Shown: positions 43,427 to 54,235 of the stretch, piece by piece
How positions within the stretch are numbered: position 1 is the stretch's first letter
Layout of the letters: every line of letters starts with the position of its first letter
Source: an uncultured Balneola sp.
GTDB lineage: Bacteria; Bacteroidota; Rhodothermia; Balneolales; Balneolaceae
Assembly: GCA_902529365.1 (NCBI GenBank)
Contig: CABZWK010000002.1
Coordinates: forward strand, 1 to 64,000
Direction of reading: 5' to 3'
DNA length: 64,000 nt
The notes under the pieces: generated by a model
Database searches by the model: none
Told to the model about the DNA's origin: nothing
What the model saw: only the letters and a program-made list of their open reading frames with translations
Program-made: the position numbers and the translations under genes

Positions 43427-44017
43427 ATGGTAAATGAGCCCAGTTACCTTCCCCAAAAGTATGGATGGATTGAAGTTATTTGTGGAGGGATGTTTAGTGG
43501 TAAAACCGAAGAATTAATTAGGCGAGCAAGACGAGCTCAAATTGCTGGGCAACAGGTATTGGTCATCAAACCTAGCGTAGATAATAGATATAGTTCATCT
43601 GAAGTCGTCTCTCATAATGAAACCACTATTCCTTCACTTGTGGTTGGTAGTGTGGATGAAATAATTGAAAAAAGCCAGAACTTTAGAGTCATATGTATTG
43701 ACGAGGCACAATTCTTTGATGACAAACTGCTGCATATTGTGAATGAGTTAGCCAACAATAATAAACGAGTCATTATTGCTGGTTTAGATATGGATTATGA
43801 GGGTAAACCATTTGGACCTATGCCCTATTTACTAGCTATCGCAGAATTTGTAACAAAATTACACGCCATTTGTACCAAAAGCGGAATGTTAGCTAGCTAT
43901 TCTCAGCGAGTCATTGATTCGGATAGTCAAGTCTTGGTAGGTGAATATGATGCCTATGAGCCAAGGGCAAGGCATTGCTTTACACGTGGCATTGACAAAA
44001 GAACAAAGAAGCTTTAA
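43427..44017 (+). CDS. tdk: Thymidine kinase (type II)
   Basis: Tdk phosphorylates thymidine for DNA salvage. Walker A GGMFSGKT (20-27), [21 protein letters not shown] and [17 protein letters not shown] are in place, and YSQR and GEYDAYEP match the lasso region. Length 196 is typical. Of the four zinc-binding cysteines expected, only C149 and C184 are present; S152 and A181 stand where the others usually are. The catalytic residues are intact. It lies 26 bases before the nucleoside transporter gene, a sensible salvage pair. Confidence 0.9.
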   Translation: MVNEPSYLPQKYGWIEVICGGMFSGKTEELIRRARRAQIAGQQVLVIKPSVDNRYSSSEVVSHNETTIPSLVVGSVDEIIEKSQNFRVICIDEAQFFDDKLLHIVNELANNNKRVIIAGLDMDYEGKPFGPMPYLLAIAEFVTKLHAICTKSGMLASYSQRVIDSDSQVLVGEYDAYEPRARHCFTRGIDKRTKKL

Positions 44018-44043
44018 GAATACTAACCAATGGAAATACCTTC

Positions 44044-45378
44044 ATGTTAATTGATATTTTAAGAGGCCTTCTGGGAATGTTGGCCATTATAGGACTTAGC
44101 TATGCATTAAGTTCTAACAAGAAAGCGGTAAATTGGAAGTTGGTCTTGACGGGGCTTGGAATCCAATTCCTATTGGCTATATTTATTTTAAAATCTAGTG
44201 CATTAAGTGATTTTTGGACTCCATTGGGTTGGCCTAAGGTGTTATTTGAGTGGATAGCCAGTTTTTTTGTCATCGTTCTTACCTATACCACCGCTGGTGC
44301 GGAATTTCTATTTAGTTCGCTAGCCAGAGGTCCAGAGTACGAAGATTCATTTGGAGTCATCTTTGCTTTTCAAGTACTGCCGACCATCATCTTCTTTGCC
44401 TCTCTCACCTCTATATTGTACCATTATGGTATTCTGCAATGGGTAGTGAAAAGAGTATCTAAGGGCATGCAAAAACTAATGGGAACATCAGGCGCAGAAA
44501 CCTTATCGGTGATTTCTAATATTTTTGTTGGCCAGACAGAGGCCCCTTTGGTGATTAAGCCGTTCTTAGATAAAATGACAAGGTCAGAGTTGTTGGCAAT
44601 CATGACGGGTGGTATGGCTACCATTGCTGGAGGTGTGATGGCGGCCTATGTAGCTATGTTAGGGCAATCCTTTGCTACAGCCAATGGTTTAGAATTGGTA
44701 GTGGCTCAACAACTCTTTGCAGAGCGTTTATTGGGAGCATCACTTATGGCTGCTCCAGCGGCTTTGATCATAGCAAAAATTTTAGAACCTGAAACCGAAA
44801 AAGCAGTTACCTCCGGTAAAGTTGAAATGGTTGTTGAAAAATCAGACGCGAACGGGATTGATGCTGCTGCAACTGGTGCGGGTCTTGGGCTTAAACTAGC
44901 CGCTAATGTAGGTGCTATGTTGCTAGCCTTTATTGCATTATTAGCCATGATAAATGGCCTTCTCGGTTGGGTGGGTCTTAATACAGGATTAAACTCTGTT
45001 ATTGGTAGCTCATTGAGTATAGAATGGTTACTTGGTTGGATTTTAGCACCTGTTGCTTGGGTCATTGGTATACCTCTTCAAGATGTGACCTCTGTGGGGT
45101 CTCTGATAGGGACAAAAATTGTGCTGAATGAGTTTGTAGCCTATTTAAAATTAGCTGACTTAGTTGCAGCTGCCAATTTAACTCCTAAGACTATTGCTAT
45201 GGCCACTTTTGCCTTATGTGGATTCGCCAATTTATCCTCTATTGCTATTCAAATCGGAGGAATTGGGAGTCTAGCACCATCACGTAAATCCGAAATAGCA
45301 AGCTTTGGGATTAAAGCGGTCCTCGCAGGAACATTAGCAAACTTAATGACCGCTACATGGGCAGGAATGTTATTTTAA
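44044..45378 (+). CDS. Concentrative nucleoside transporter (NupC/CNT family)
   Basis: A 444-residue membrane protein importing nucleosides with protons or sodium. The N-terminal helices ([17 protein letters not shown]) and conserved [22 protein letters not shown] then [17 protein letters not shown], plus [20 protein letters not shown] and [19 protein letters not shown] at the end, fit the CNT family. It follows tdk by 26 bases, coupling nucleoside uptake and phosphorylation. Substrate range is not resolved. Confidence 0.9.
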   Translation: MLIDILRGLLGMLAIIGLSYALSSNKKAVNWKLVLTGLGIQFLLAIFILKSSALSDFWTPLGWPKVLFEWIASFFVIVLTYTTAGAEFLFSSLARGPEYEDSFGVIFAFQVLPTIIFFASLTSILYHYGILQWVVKRVSKGMQKLMGTSGAETLSVISNIFVGQTEAPLVIKPFLDKMTRSELLAIMTGGMATIAGGVMAAYVAMLGQSFATANGLELVVAQQLFAERLLGASLMAAPAALIIAKILEPETEKAVTSGKVEMVVEKSDANGIDAAATGAGLGLKLAANVGAMLLAFIALLAMINGLLGWVGLNTGLNSVIGSSLSIEWLLGWILAPVAWVIGIPLQDVTSVGSLIGTKIVLNEFVAYLKLADLVAAANLTPKTIAMATFALCGFANLSSIAIQIGGIGSLAPSRKSEIASFGIKAVLAGTLANLMTATWAGMLF

Positions 45379-45510
45379 AAAAGACACAATCTTTCTTTAA
45401 ATTTGGTCGTTATTGATAGCTGAATGCTTTGAACTATATTAAGTCAAAGTTTCACCATCCCAAACAATTAACTCAACTATTTATTAAACGTGCTAAATAA
45501 AACAATTACT

Positions 45511-47475
45511 ATGTTCACTCGGAAAGATTATTCTACTTCCCTATTTATCATTCTTGCATTGAGCATATTAACGCTATACTGTTCAAGCGCTCCCAATGTA
45601 ATAAAGAAAAATAAATCTGAATCAGTTGTAGGTACGGTTGGCCCAGAGATAATTGATTTTAACGATTTAATGCAGGGTTTTATGTCAGGTGGTGTCAATC
45701 AAGACCCAACAGCAGAGGAATTAAAAGATTTTTTACCTATTTATTTGAACTACCGAGCCAAATTGCTGGCGGCAAGAGAAGCAGGTTATTTCGAGAATAA
45801 AACCATACTGGATGAATACGCTATGTATGCAAAACAAGCAGCATATGCCTATTGGTTAGATCGCGAAATTAAACCTACCATTTTCGAACAATTCAAGAGT
45901 AGATATAATGAGGAATTAAAGTCCTCGCATGTTTTAATCTCTTTACTTCCACTCGCACCACCAGCGGATACCTTGGTAGTTTATAACAGGATAATGGAGG
46001 CCAGAGAATTATTTTTATCCGGAGAAAAGACGATGGCTGAGTTAAATGAGGAGTACTCATCAACCAGAAATGGTCAGTTAATGGGGGGTGATTTGCCCTG
46101 GTTTAGCGTTGATGTTACTGTAGGGGCCTTCGAAGATGCTTTATACGCATTGGATGAGGGTGAGCTATCGATGCCAGTTCGCACCCAATTTGGGTATCAT
46201 CTCATCCATTTAGAAGAACGCAGAGAGCGAACTCCTGATAGAAATATCTCTCATATTTTTATCTCTCGTCGAGGTGATATAGAAAAGATGGATAATTTGT
46301 ATGAACAATTAGAACAAGGAACCCCATGGATGAATTTAGTTGTCGAATTTTCGGAAGACCGAGCATCGGTATCTAATGAGGGAAATATTGGATGGGTATC
46401 TTATAGTAGTCGTTATGACCAAGTATTTATTGATTCGGTAATGAATCTAGATCCCTCCCTGCCTTATTCAAGACCTATTGAGAGCACATATGGAATTCAT
46501 ATTTTCCGGGTTGATTCAGTACAGACATTTAAAAATGAGGCTATAAAGGATGAGTTCTTAACTCAAGAGTTAGATAAAAGCTCTAATTTTGAGCGCAGTA
46601 ATGAATTTGTCTTAAATTGGTTATCCGAGCAGTATAATCTTCGTGTTAACACTGAACTCATTATCGATCTCACCAATTCGTTCACCCTAGCCGATTCGTT
46701 ACCAGTTACACAATTACTTCATGTGGCCGATGGATTTAACTCAGATACCTTATTCACTTTTCAGGGTGGTATCACTACTGTTGCAGATTTTTACGATTAC
46801 TTGATGGAGAATCACTCTAATAAAACACTAAATCAGGTGCAGTCAAGCTGGTTTAGCGACTATCAGGAATATTTCCTCGATTCTGAGCTAGCTAGTTTTA
46901 CTTTAAACGTATTTCCTGAGTTTTCTGAACAAACCGATTCTTATCATCGAGGTCTTGTGGTGTATCAAATTAATGAAGATTCCGTTTGGAGCAGTGTAAC
47001 TGTTGACTCTACCCTACTAATGGATCGTTACCTTGACAATAACATCGATTACCGATTTGAAACTCGATATTACTATCATCTTGTTTCGGCTAGATATGAT
47101 TCTACCCTTAAAAAAGCTGAGGAATTTATTGTTAAAGGAGGACATCCAGATAGTCTTAGAGCTAATGATTTTCCGGTAGCCGTGATGTCAGATTCAACAG
47201 GGATATTTCAAGGAGAACCATTTACTCGACTGGCCGAGATGGAAGTTGGAAACATTAGCGAATACTTTACCTACAATAATAGAAAGGCCTTTTTTGTGCT
47301 TAATGATCTTCTTCCGGCTAGAAAAATGACCTTTGATGAAGCTTTCAATCGTTTGTTATCAGATTATCAACCTGTTCGCGAGGAAAACTGGTTGCAGCGA
47401 CTCAGAAATAAGTATCAGATACAAGCGTATCCCGAGGTAATAAATGATAACTTTGTGACTTTGGACTCAAATTAA
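45511..47475 (+). CDS. Parvulin-type (PpiC) peptidyl-prolyl isomerase lipoprotein
   Basis: A 654-residue exported protein. I choose ATG 45511; a GTG at 45490 would add seven residues. The signal FIILALSILTLYC ends in a Cys at about residue 24; Tyr at -1 is unusual for a lipobox. Two parvulin domains are readable: SSHVLISLLPL through GGDLPWFSVD, GYHLIHLEER (about 140-240), then NISHIFISRRGD through EGNIGWVSY, YGIHIFRVDS. The C-terminal 300 residues are a predicted second helical/chaperone part. It is the first of three consecutive SurA-related genes. Confidence 0.82.
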   Translation: MFTRKDYSTSLFIILALSILTLYCSSAPNVIKKNKSESVVGTVGPEIIDFNDLMQGFMSGGVNQDPTAEELKDFLPIYLNYRAKLLAAREAGYFENKTILDEYAMYAKQAAYAYWLDREIKPTIFEQFKSRYNEELKSSHVLISLLPLAPPADTLVVYNRIMEARELFLSGEKTMAELNEEYSSTRNGQLMGGDLPWFSVDVTVGAFEDALYALDEGELSMPVRTQFGYHLIHLEERRERTPDRNISHIFISRRGDIEKMDNLYEQLEQGTPWMNLVVEFSEDRASVSNEGNIGWVSYSSRYDQVFIDSVMNLDPSLPYSRPIESTYGIHIFRVDSVQTFKNEAIKDEFLTQELDKSSNFERSNEFVLNWLSEQYNLRVNTELIIDLTNSFTLADSLPVTQLLHVADGFNSDTLFTFQGGITTVADFYDYLMENHSNKTLNQVQSSWFSDYQEYFLDSELASFTLNVFPEFSEQTDSYHRGLVVYQINEDSVWSSVTVDSTLLMDRYLDNNIDYRFETRYYYHLVSARYDSTLKKAEEFIVKGGHPDSLRANDFPVAVMSDSTGIFQGEPFTRLAEMEVGNISEYFTYNNRKAFFVLNDLLPARKMTFDEAFNRLLSDYQPVREENWLQRLRNKYQIQAYPEVINDNFVTLDSN

Positions 47476-47554
47476 AAGTGAGTGTCTTCATTTCCCACTG
47501 AAATTAGCATTTATCACAACTCCTTTTAAAAGACTTCTTTTAAATATATAAGCG

Positions 47555-48406
47555 TTGAAAATAGCACACTTTTTACTCTTCATTCTAACCTTAGTTCTCT
47601 TCAATTGTGATTTCAAGAGTTCGAATGATGAGTATGTTATTGCAAAGGTAAATAATGATGTGTTATTACAATCTGAGTTATTGCAAAAAATACCACCACA
47701 GCAGTTTACCCTCGCAGACTCAGCTCAAATCATGCGTGACTATATAGAACAGTGGATTATGGACCGAATATTATTGCAAGAGGCTTACCGATTACGAATC
47801 CATCGTGAAGAGGAAGTAATAGACAAAATAAATGAGCTCACAGAGGACTACATATTACAAATCTCAAAAGACTACATTACCAAAGAACTAAATCCGGATG
47901 TGACCGTATCTATAGATGAGGCAACGAATTACTATCAAGATAATAAAGATAATTTTTTATTGAATGAACGATTTATTCGATTCCGATTTTTTAAAACCAA
48001 TAGCCTCAACGAAGCATCTAGGGCCCGTCAAGAGCTATTGAGAGGAAATGATTGGAAAAATGTGGTTAGAAGTTATGCACTTCAACCAGAGTATACTATT
48101 AATCACTCAGAACGTTTTTGGCCAATTACCAGAGCGGCCTCCGATTCTCCAATTATGAATAGATACTTGCAGAGAATTGGGTTAAGTGAAATTTCAGTGA
48201 TTGAAAAAGTAGGGAATGAATACCATTTTGTTCAGCTTTTAGAAGAGAAACCAAAAGGAGAACATCCGGATTTAGAGTGGTTGCTATCAGAAATTCAACA
48301 ATGGCTATTGTTAGAAAAAAAACGTACTAGCTTCAAAAGCTATCAACAGAATCTCTACCTCCAGGCAGAAGCAAACAACGAGATTGAAATAAAACTACCT
48401 AATTAA
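47555..48406 (+). CDS. SurA-related lipoprotein with degenerate parvulin domain
   Basis: A 283-residue envelope protein. The TTG at 47555 is forced by an in-frame TAA just upstream. The signal FLLFILTLVLFNC ends in a lipobox-like LFNC (Cys about 18). Next, YVIAKVNNDVLLQSELL is the SurA N-terminal element. The parvulin region (about 130-245) retains NERFIRFRFFKT, ASRARQELLRGNDWKNVV and YHFVQLLEEKP but lacks the usual HILV and GGDLG features, so it may have lost isomerase activity and work as a chaperone. It sits between the PpiC lipoprotein and SurA genes. Confidence 0.72.
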   Translation: MKIAHFLLFILTLVLFNCDFKSSNDEYVIAKVNNDVLLQSELLQKIPPQQFTLADSAQIMRDYIEQWIMDRILLQEAYRLRIHREEEVIDKINELTEDYILQISKDYITKELNPDVTVSIDEATNYYQDNKDNFLLNERFIRFRFFKTNSLNEASRARQELLRGNDWKNVVRSYALQPEYTINHSERFWPITRAASDSPIMNRYLQRIGLSEISVIEKVGNEYHFVQLLEEKPKGEHPDLEWLLSEIQQWLLLEKKRTSFKSYQQNLYLQAEANNEIEIKLPN

Positions 48407-48410
48407 ACGT

Positions 48411-49835
48411 ATGTACGAACCCAAGATCTTTACTAAACCCCTTTCCATTAGTTTTATTGGGGCTTTTTTCACAATATTACTGTTATTACTGATAACCCCC
48501 ATCTTGCTTTGGGCTCAAAACACAACGATCTCGCAGCCTAGGCCCACCGATCAGATAATCGCCCAGGTTAATGATCATGTTATATTAAAGTCAGATATAG
48601 ATACCGACGTTCGAACCTATATATTGCAAAATAGAAGTTATGGTCAGAGTATTCCATTTAGCGAAGCATTATGGTTTAGTTTTCTGGAAAACTCAGTAGA
48701 AAACTTTATTCTACTTGAGAAGGCAAAAATTGACTCGGTTATAATACCAGATGACCGAGTAAACAGAGCAATGGATCAACGTATTCAACAACTTATAATG
48801 CAAGCAGGATCCGAACAGGCATTAGAAAGAGCTTTTGGTAAGCCTGTTATCCAACTTCGCGAAGAATTCAGAGAAGATTTCAGAGAACAAATGACCACGG
48901 AGCAGGTTCGACAGACCTATTTATCAGGTGTAACTATAACTCGGCCTGAAGTAGCTGAATTTTTCGAAAGTATTCCTAAAGATTCCCTACCAACAATACC
49001 TGAACAAGTAGCCCTTTCTCAAATTGTTATTATACCACCAGCAAAAAGTGATGCCAAAGAAGCGGCTCGTTTTTTTGCTGAGAGCCTACGAGATTCCATC
49101 TTGGTACATGGAATCCCTTTAGAAGATTTAGCTAAGCGCCACAGTGACGGTCCTTCAGGTCCAAGAGGCGGTTTACTACCACTCATGGGGCTTAACGAAT
49201 TAGTATCTGAATATTCAGCTGCTGCTGCTGCCTTAACTCCAGGACAAATATCCAAAGTGGTTGAAACAGAATATGGATATCACGTAATAGAATTAATTAA
49301 ACGGATTGGAGATCAGATTGAGACCCGACATATTCTTATTTCGGTAAATGCAGAAGAACTTGATGATGATGTCGCCATTGAGCGATTAATTAGTATTAGA
49401 GATAGTTTGGTGGAAATACCTAACCTTGAATTTTCAAGCTTGGCTCGAACAAAAAGCCAAGATCCCATGACTAAAGTAACCGGAGGTAAAGTATTAGATC
49501 CTGAGACTGGAGAGCGATACATTCCTTTAAATAGATTAGATGCTAACCTATATCGAACCGTATTGTTACTTGAAAATGTGGGTGATATTTCTGAACCAAG
49601 GGCATTTACTCTAAATTCACCGCAAGGTGCTCGTGCTTATAGAATTATTAGTCTAGATCAGCGCATTGAAGAACACATAGCTAATATGGATCAAGATTTT
49701 GAAAGACTCCGAAACATTGCACTTCAACAAAAACAATTGCGCGAATACACACAATGGGTAGAAGAATTACGGGAAGAGATGTACATAGAATATCGTATTG
49801 ATGTGCCTAGTGCTTCTTTATCTCCCCAATTTTAA
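48411..49835 (+). CDS. surA: Periplasmic chaperone/isomerase SurA
   Basis: A 474-residue SurA-type outer-membrane protein chaperone. The signal peptide (FFTILLLLLITPILLWAQ) likely is cleaved near AQ at about residue 36. QIIAQVNDHVILKSDIDTDV starts the SurA N-terminal domain. The first parvulin region has VALSQIVIIPPAKSD, GPRGGLLPLMGL and EYGYHVIELI; the second starts ETRHILISV. The C-terminus (AIERLISIRDSLVEIP to YTQWVEELREEMYIEYRIDV) forms the rest of the chaperone module. It starts five bases after the previous gene. MoxR follows by 20 bases. Confidence 0.85.
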   Translation: MYEPKIFTKPLSISFIGAFFTILLLLLITPILLWAQNTTISQPRPTDQIIAQVNDHVILKSDIDTDVRTYILQNRSYGQSIPFSEALWFSFLENSVENFILLEKAKIDSVIIPDDRVNRAMDQRIQQLIMQAGSEQALERAFGKPVIQLREEFREDFREQMTTEQVRQTYLSGVTITRPEVAEFFESIPKDSLPTIPEQVALSQIVIIPPAKSDAKEAARFFAESLRDSILVHGIPLEDLAKRHSDGPSGPRGGLLPLMGLNELVSEYSAAAAALTPGQISKVVETEYGYHVIELIKRIGDQIETRHILISVNAEELDDDVAIERLISIRDSLVEIPNLEFSSLARTKSQDPMTKVTGGKVLDPETGERYIPLNRLDANLYRTVLLLENVGDISEPRAFTLNSPQGARAYRIISLDQRIEEHIANMDQDFERLRNIALQQKQLREYTQWVEELREEMYIEYRIDVPSASLSPQF

Positions 49836-49855
49836 CAAAATAGGACTATTTATAT

Positions 49856-50857
<1,002 letters not shown>

Positions 50858-50865
50858 AGGTATTC

Positions 50866-53097
50866 ATGGAATTTGTTGGCTTTCAACATACCTTTCCTGT
50901 TTTTTTACTCTCGCTTATTTGGCTAGGCTCTATACTTCTAATTTGGTGGAGTTACTCCAAGGAAAAAAAAATAGATTCTAAGATAAGATTAGGGTTAAGT
51001 TCATTACGTACTTTTAGTGTTTCAATATTATTTCTACTTGTATTTAACCCTATTTTTTTTAGTAAAGATCTCAAGAAATCACCTCAAAACTTGATGATAC
51101 TTCTTGATAGCTCTGAAAGTATGAGCTTAAATAAAGGTGATTATAAAGGAACTGCTACTTATAAGAACGTGCTAGATGAACTACAACAACTTGAACAGCA
51201 ACTAAACATTTCTTGGTATCAATTTGGAAATTTTGTTCGCCCCTCTAATGCCATAGATAGTATTCGTTTTAACGATTCAGATTCTCGTTTAACCCAGGCA
51301 ATTCAACAAGTTCAAGCATTAAAAGAGGATTTTCAAGGAGTACTTTTGGTCTCTGATGGTATACATAATTCTACTGTAGATGCAAGTATAGAGGCTGAAC
51401 TAACAGGACTCCCTTTCTATGTAGTAGCAATGGGTGATACAAATGGAGTTCAAGACGTATCTATTATTGATGTGCAACGAAGTAGCTTAGGCTATTTGAA
51501 TACTTCTCATGAATTCTTGGTCAGTATTCAAGCAGATGGCTACGCTAATGAACAATTGACATTATCGATGAGTGATCTCATGGGGAATGTACTAGAAAGC
51601 ACCACTCTTGAAGTCAAAACAAGTGGGCAACGTATCGTTCACTCTTTCAGGGTTAATTTGAATGAGATAGGCTTACAATCTTACCGCTTTAGTATAGAAG
51701 ATTTGGAAAACGAATGGACGTTATTGAATAATGAACTTCGTACCTCTGTTCAAGTGATTGATGATCAGATCGATGTGGTGCACATTGCCTATCAGGTGCA
51801 TCCCGATGTTCGTATGATACGAGATATTGTATCTACAAACCCTCAGATGCGCTTGCACACGGTAACCTTACAGCGAGATGGTAGTCTCTTAGAAACGGAA
51901 CTGGATGAAGATCTAGAGGCCGATGTTGTCATTATTCATGGTGAACCATGGGTAGATATACGAGAACTAACTGAAAAAATTGGATTAGAACTATCGTCAA
52001 TGCCATTGGTATATCTACATATTCCAAGTCCTGTAAGAAGTAGATTGTTGAATTCTTCTGTTTGGGACCCTATGAATAGTTGGTTTGATAACTCAGTGGG
52101 CCGTTTTCAACTGAATTCCAATACCAATGAGACGGTATCACCGGTAAATGCTAATTCTTTGACCTCAAGTAGACATCCAATAGTAGCTGATATTCCAAGA
52201 ATAACCGAATCTACCCCTAGTCTCTCGGGCGTACTGAGTCGCCCACTATCTCTTTACGATACCATAATCAATGCCCGCTATATTGGAGATCAAGAGGTAT
52301 TCCCAACGATCCAAGTAAAGCAGTTTAGCTCATCTCGTACGGTGTTGGTTTCACACTGGAATTGGTATTTGTTTTATCAAAGTTCACGCGATCAACTGCG
52401 GAAATATGTGGATCAATTGATTTCAAATATGATTTATTGGGTTAACAGTAGTCCCAATGAAGACAACATCCAAATAAATACAAGCAGAACAATCTACTCT
52501 TTTAACGAATCTGTACAATTCAATGCAACCTTGTTGAACGATAGCGGACAACCTGAAAATGATTCTTCTGTTGAGATACTTATTTATGAACAGGATTCTA
52601 TGAATGCAGTATTAAGTTCTGATGATGTATTAGAAACACAGATTTCGACCAATAATACACCAAAAGATAAGTATGAACGAACCGAGTTACATTCCAATAT
52701 ACAGTTGACTCCTTTGGGATCTGGTGAGTACACTGGAACAATTGACATAGATGAGGAAGGTATTTTTTCTTATGACGCCATTGTACGTAAAAATGGTGCT
52801 GAAGTAACTAGGAACAGCGGTCAGTTTATTATCCAAAAATCCAATGATGAATTTGTAGTTACGAGTAGAAATAACTCGCTTTTACAGCGTATTGCTACTG
52901 AAACCGATGGTTATTTTGTGGAATACAATGAAATTGAATTGCTTAGAGATAGTATGCAAACCACTGGGCTATTTGAAACTGTTGATATTCTGGTCGAGGA
53001 GTATTTCTACCCTGTGCAGAAAGTGTTTTGGTTCTTTATTGTGTTGATTTTATTGGGTCTTGAATGGTTCGGTAGGAAAAGCTATGGCTTGCTATAG
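50866..53097 (+). CDS. Large von Willebrand A-domain membrane protein
   Basis: A 743-residue protein with two N-terminal membrane segments (about 11-30 and 46-66), then a vWA domain (about 75-205) whose MIDAS motif is DSSES (DxSxS). The central part is mostly beta-rich and probably periplasmic (VIIHGEPW, PLVYLHIPSP, HWNWYLFYQSS), and a C-terminal helix (VFWFFIVLILLGLEWFG) sits at about 719-735. It resembles BatA/BatB-type partners of MoxR ATPases, and the eight-base distance to moxR supports a joint function. The second half resembles no family I recognise. Confidence 0.72.
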   Translation: MEFVGFQHTFPVFLLSLIWLGSILLIWWSYSKEKKIDSKIRLGLSSLRTFSVSILFLLVFNPIFFSKDLKKSPQNLMILLDSSESMSLNKGDYKGTATYKNVLDELQQLEQQLNISWYQFGNFVRPSNAIDSIRFNDSDSRLTQAIQQVQALKEDFQGVLLVSDGIHNSTVDASIEAELTGLPFYVVAMGDTNGVQDVSIIDVQRSSLGYLNTSHEFLVSIQADGYANEQLTLSMSDLMGNVLESTTLEVKTSGQRIVHSFRVNLNEIGLQSYRFSIEDLENEWTLLNNELRTSVQVIDDQIDVVHIAYQVHPDVRMIRDIVSTNPQMRLHTVTLQRDGSLLETELDEDLEADVVIIHGEPWVDIRELTEKIGLELSSMPLVYLHIPSPVRSRLLNSSVWDPMNSWFDNSVGRFQLNSNTNETVSPVNANSLTSSRHPIVADIPRITESTPSLSGVLSRPLSLYDTIINARYIGDQEVFPTIQVKQFSSSRTVLVSHWNWYLFYQSSRDQLRKYVDQLISNMIYWVNSSPNEDNIQINTSRTIYSFNESVQFNATLLNDSGQPENDSSVEILIYEQDSMNAVLSSDDVLETQISTNNTPKDKYERTELHSNIQLTPLGSGEYTGTIDIDEEGIFSYDAIVRKNGAEVTRNSGQFIIQKSNDEFVVTSRNNSLLQRIATETDGYFVEYNEIELLRDSMQTTGLFETVDILVEEYFYPVQKVFWFFIVLILLGLEWFGRKSYGLL

Positions 53098-53130
53098 TCT
53101 ATGCCCTTAAGTAAGTTGTGTTAGTAACTT

Positions 53131-53655
53131 CTAATACTGAATTATAGAGTGGGATGGAATTGCTTTAAGAAGTTGATTTTTTCCCGACAAGAAGCTTAAT
53201 TCGATGATAAAAGAATAGCCAACGACCTGACCATCTAGCTCTAAAACCAATTCTGTAGCTGCTTTTGCGGTTCCACCTGTGGCGAGTAAATCGTCGTGTA
53301 TAATCACCTTATCGCCTGGAGTAATAGCATCGGTATGCATTTCTAGAGTATCTTTACCATACTCCAAACCATATTCTTTTTGTATTGTTTTGTATGGTAA
53401 TTTCCCTTTTTTTCTTGCCGGCACAAATCCAGCTTGAAACTTAGTTGCTAAACTTGGTCCAAATAGAAAACCTCTAGATTCTAGCCCGACAACTTTGTCA
53501 ACTGTAAAAGTATCGAAAGGTTTTTGTAAGGCAGTAAGTGTTAATTCGTTTGCTTTAGTATCTAACAATAATGGGGTAATATCTTTAAATTGAATACCCA
53601 TTTCTGGAAAATCAGGAATAGTTCGAATGCGTGAGCGTATGTATTCTGTGTCCAT
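53131..53655 (-). CDS. apt: Adenine phosphoribosyltransferase
   Basis: Apt salvages adenine to AMP with PRPP. The 174-residue protein has IRTIPDFPEMGIQFKDITPL at the N-terminus, VVGLESRGFLFG, VPARKKGKLPYKT, and the PRPP loop VIIHDDLLATGGTAKA (about 122-137). It is convergent with the vWA gene and divergent from tadA; both apt and tadA handle adenine derivatives, but the pairing may be chance. Confidence 0.94.
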   Translation of the reverse strand: MDTEYIRSRIRTIPDFPEMGIQFKDITPLLLDTKANELTLTALQKPFDTFTVDKVVGLESRGFLFGPSLATKFQAGFVPARKKGKLPYKTIQKEYGLEYGKDTLEMHTDAITPGDKVIIHDDLLATGGTAKAATELVLELDGQVVGYSFIIELSFLSGKNQLLKAIPSHSIIQY

Positions 53656-53712
53656 GTTTAGAAAGATGAGCTTGAACGGTTACTGAGTTAGAAGCTAAGT
53701 ATATTGAAATTT

Positions 53713-54192
53713 ATGAACAACAATGAACCTATTTGGCAGCAGCATCAATATTATATGGCTAAAGCGATAGAATTAGCTGAGCAAGCATATGAGCATGGTG
53801 AAGTACCAGTTGGGGCGGTTGTCGTCCAAGAAAACAAAATCATAGGTAAGGGATTTAATCAAACTCAAATGCTTCAAGACGCAACTGCTCATGCTGAAAT
53901 GATTGCTTTATCCGCAGCTTTTGAAGCAAATGGATCCAAATATCTGCATGGAGCTACTCTATATGTGAGTTTAGAGCCGTGTGTTATGTGTGCTGGAGCA
54001 CTGATGTGTTCTAAAATTGACCGGCTTGTTTTTGGGGCTTCTGATCCAAAATCAGGAGCTTGTGGTAGTCTTTTCAATATTCATGACGACAAAAGACTGA
54101 ATCATCGTTTTGAGGTAATTCAAGGCATACTAGAAGAGGATGCTGAGTACCTTCTGAAAACATTCTTTGCAAAAAAGAGGACTAAAGGCTAA
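53713..54192 (+). CDS. tadA: tRNA-specific adenosine deaminase TadA
   Basis: TadA converts adenosine-34 to inosine in tRNA-Arg. The zinc deaminase motifs are HAEMIAL (HAE) and PCVMCAGAL (PCxxC), followed by FGASDPKSGACGS. I choose ATG 53713 (159 residues); a TTG at 53704 adds three residues. The C-terminus KTFFAKKRTK is basic, as in TadA. A divergent apt gene lies 57 bases upstream. Confidence 0.93.
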   Translation: MNNNEPIWQQHQYYMAKAIELAEQAYEHGEVPVGAVVVQENKIIGKGFNQTQMLQDATAHAEMIALSAAFEANGSKYLHGATLYVSLEPCVMCAGALMCSKIDRLVFGASDPKSGACGSLFNIHDDKRLNHRFEVIQGILEEDAEYLLKTFFAKKRTKG

Positions 54193-54235
54193 ATCTTCCC
54201 GGTATTCAGTATTGACCTATACCAGGTTATCTATA

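Noticed and set aside
44706-45065. A 119-codon antisense frame within the nucleoside transporter gene
   Set aside because: It is Pro/Ala/Ser-rich with no family match, and the plus-strand transporter is complete and conserved.
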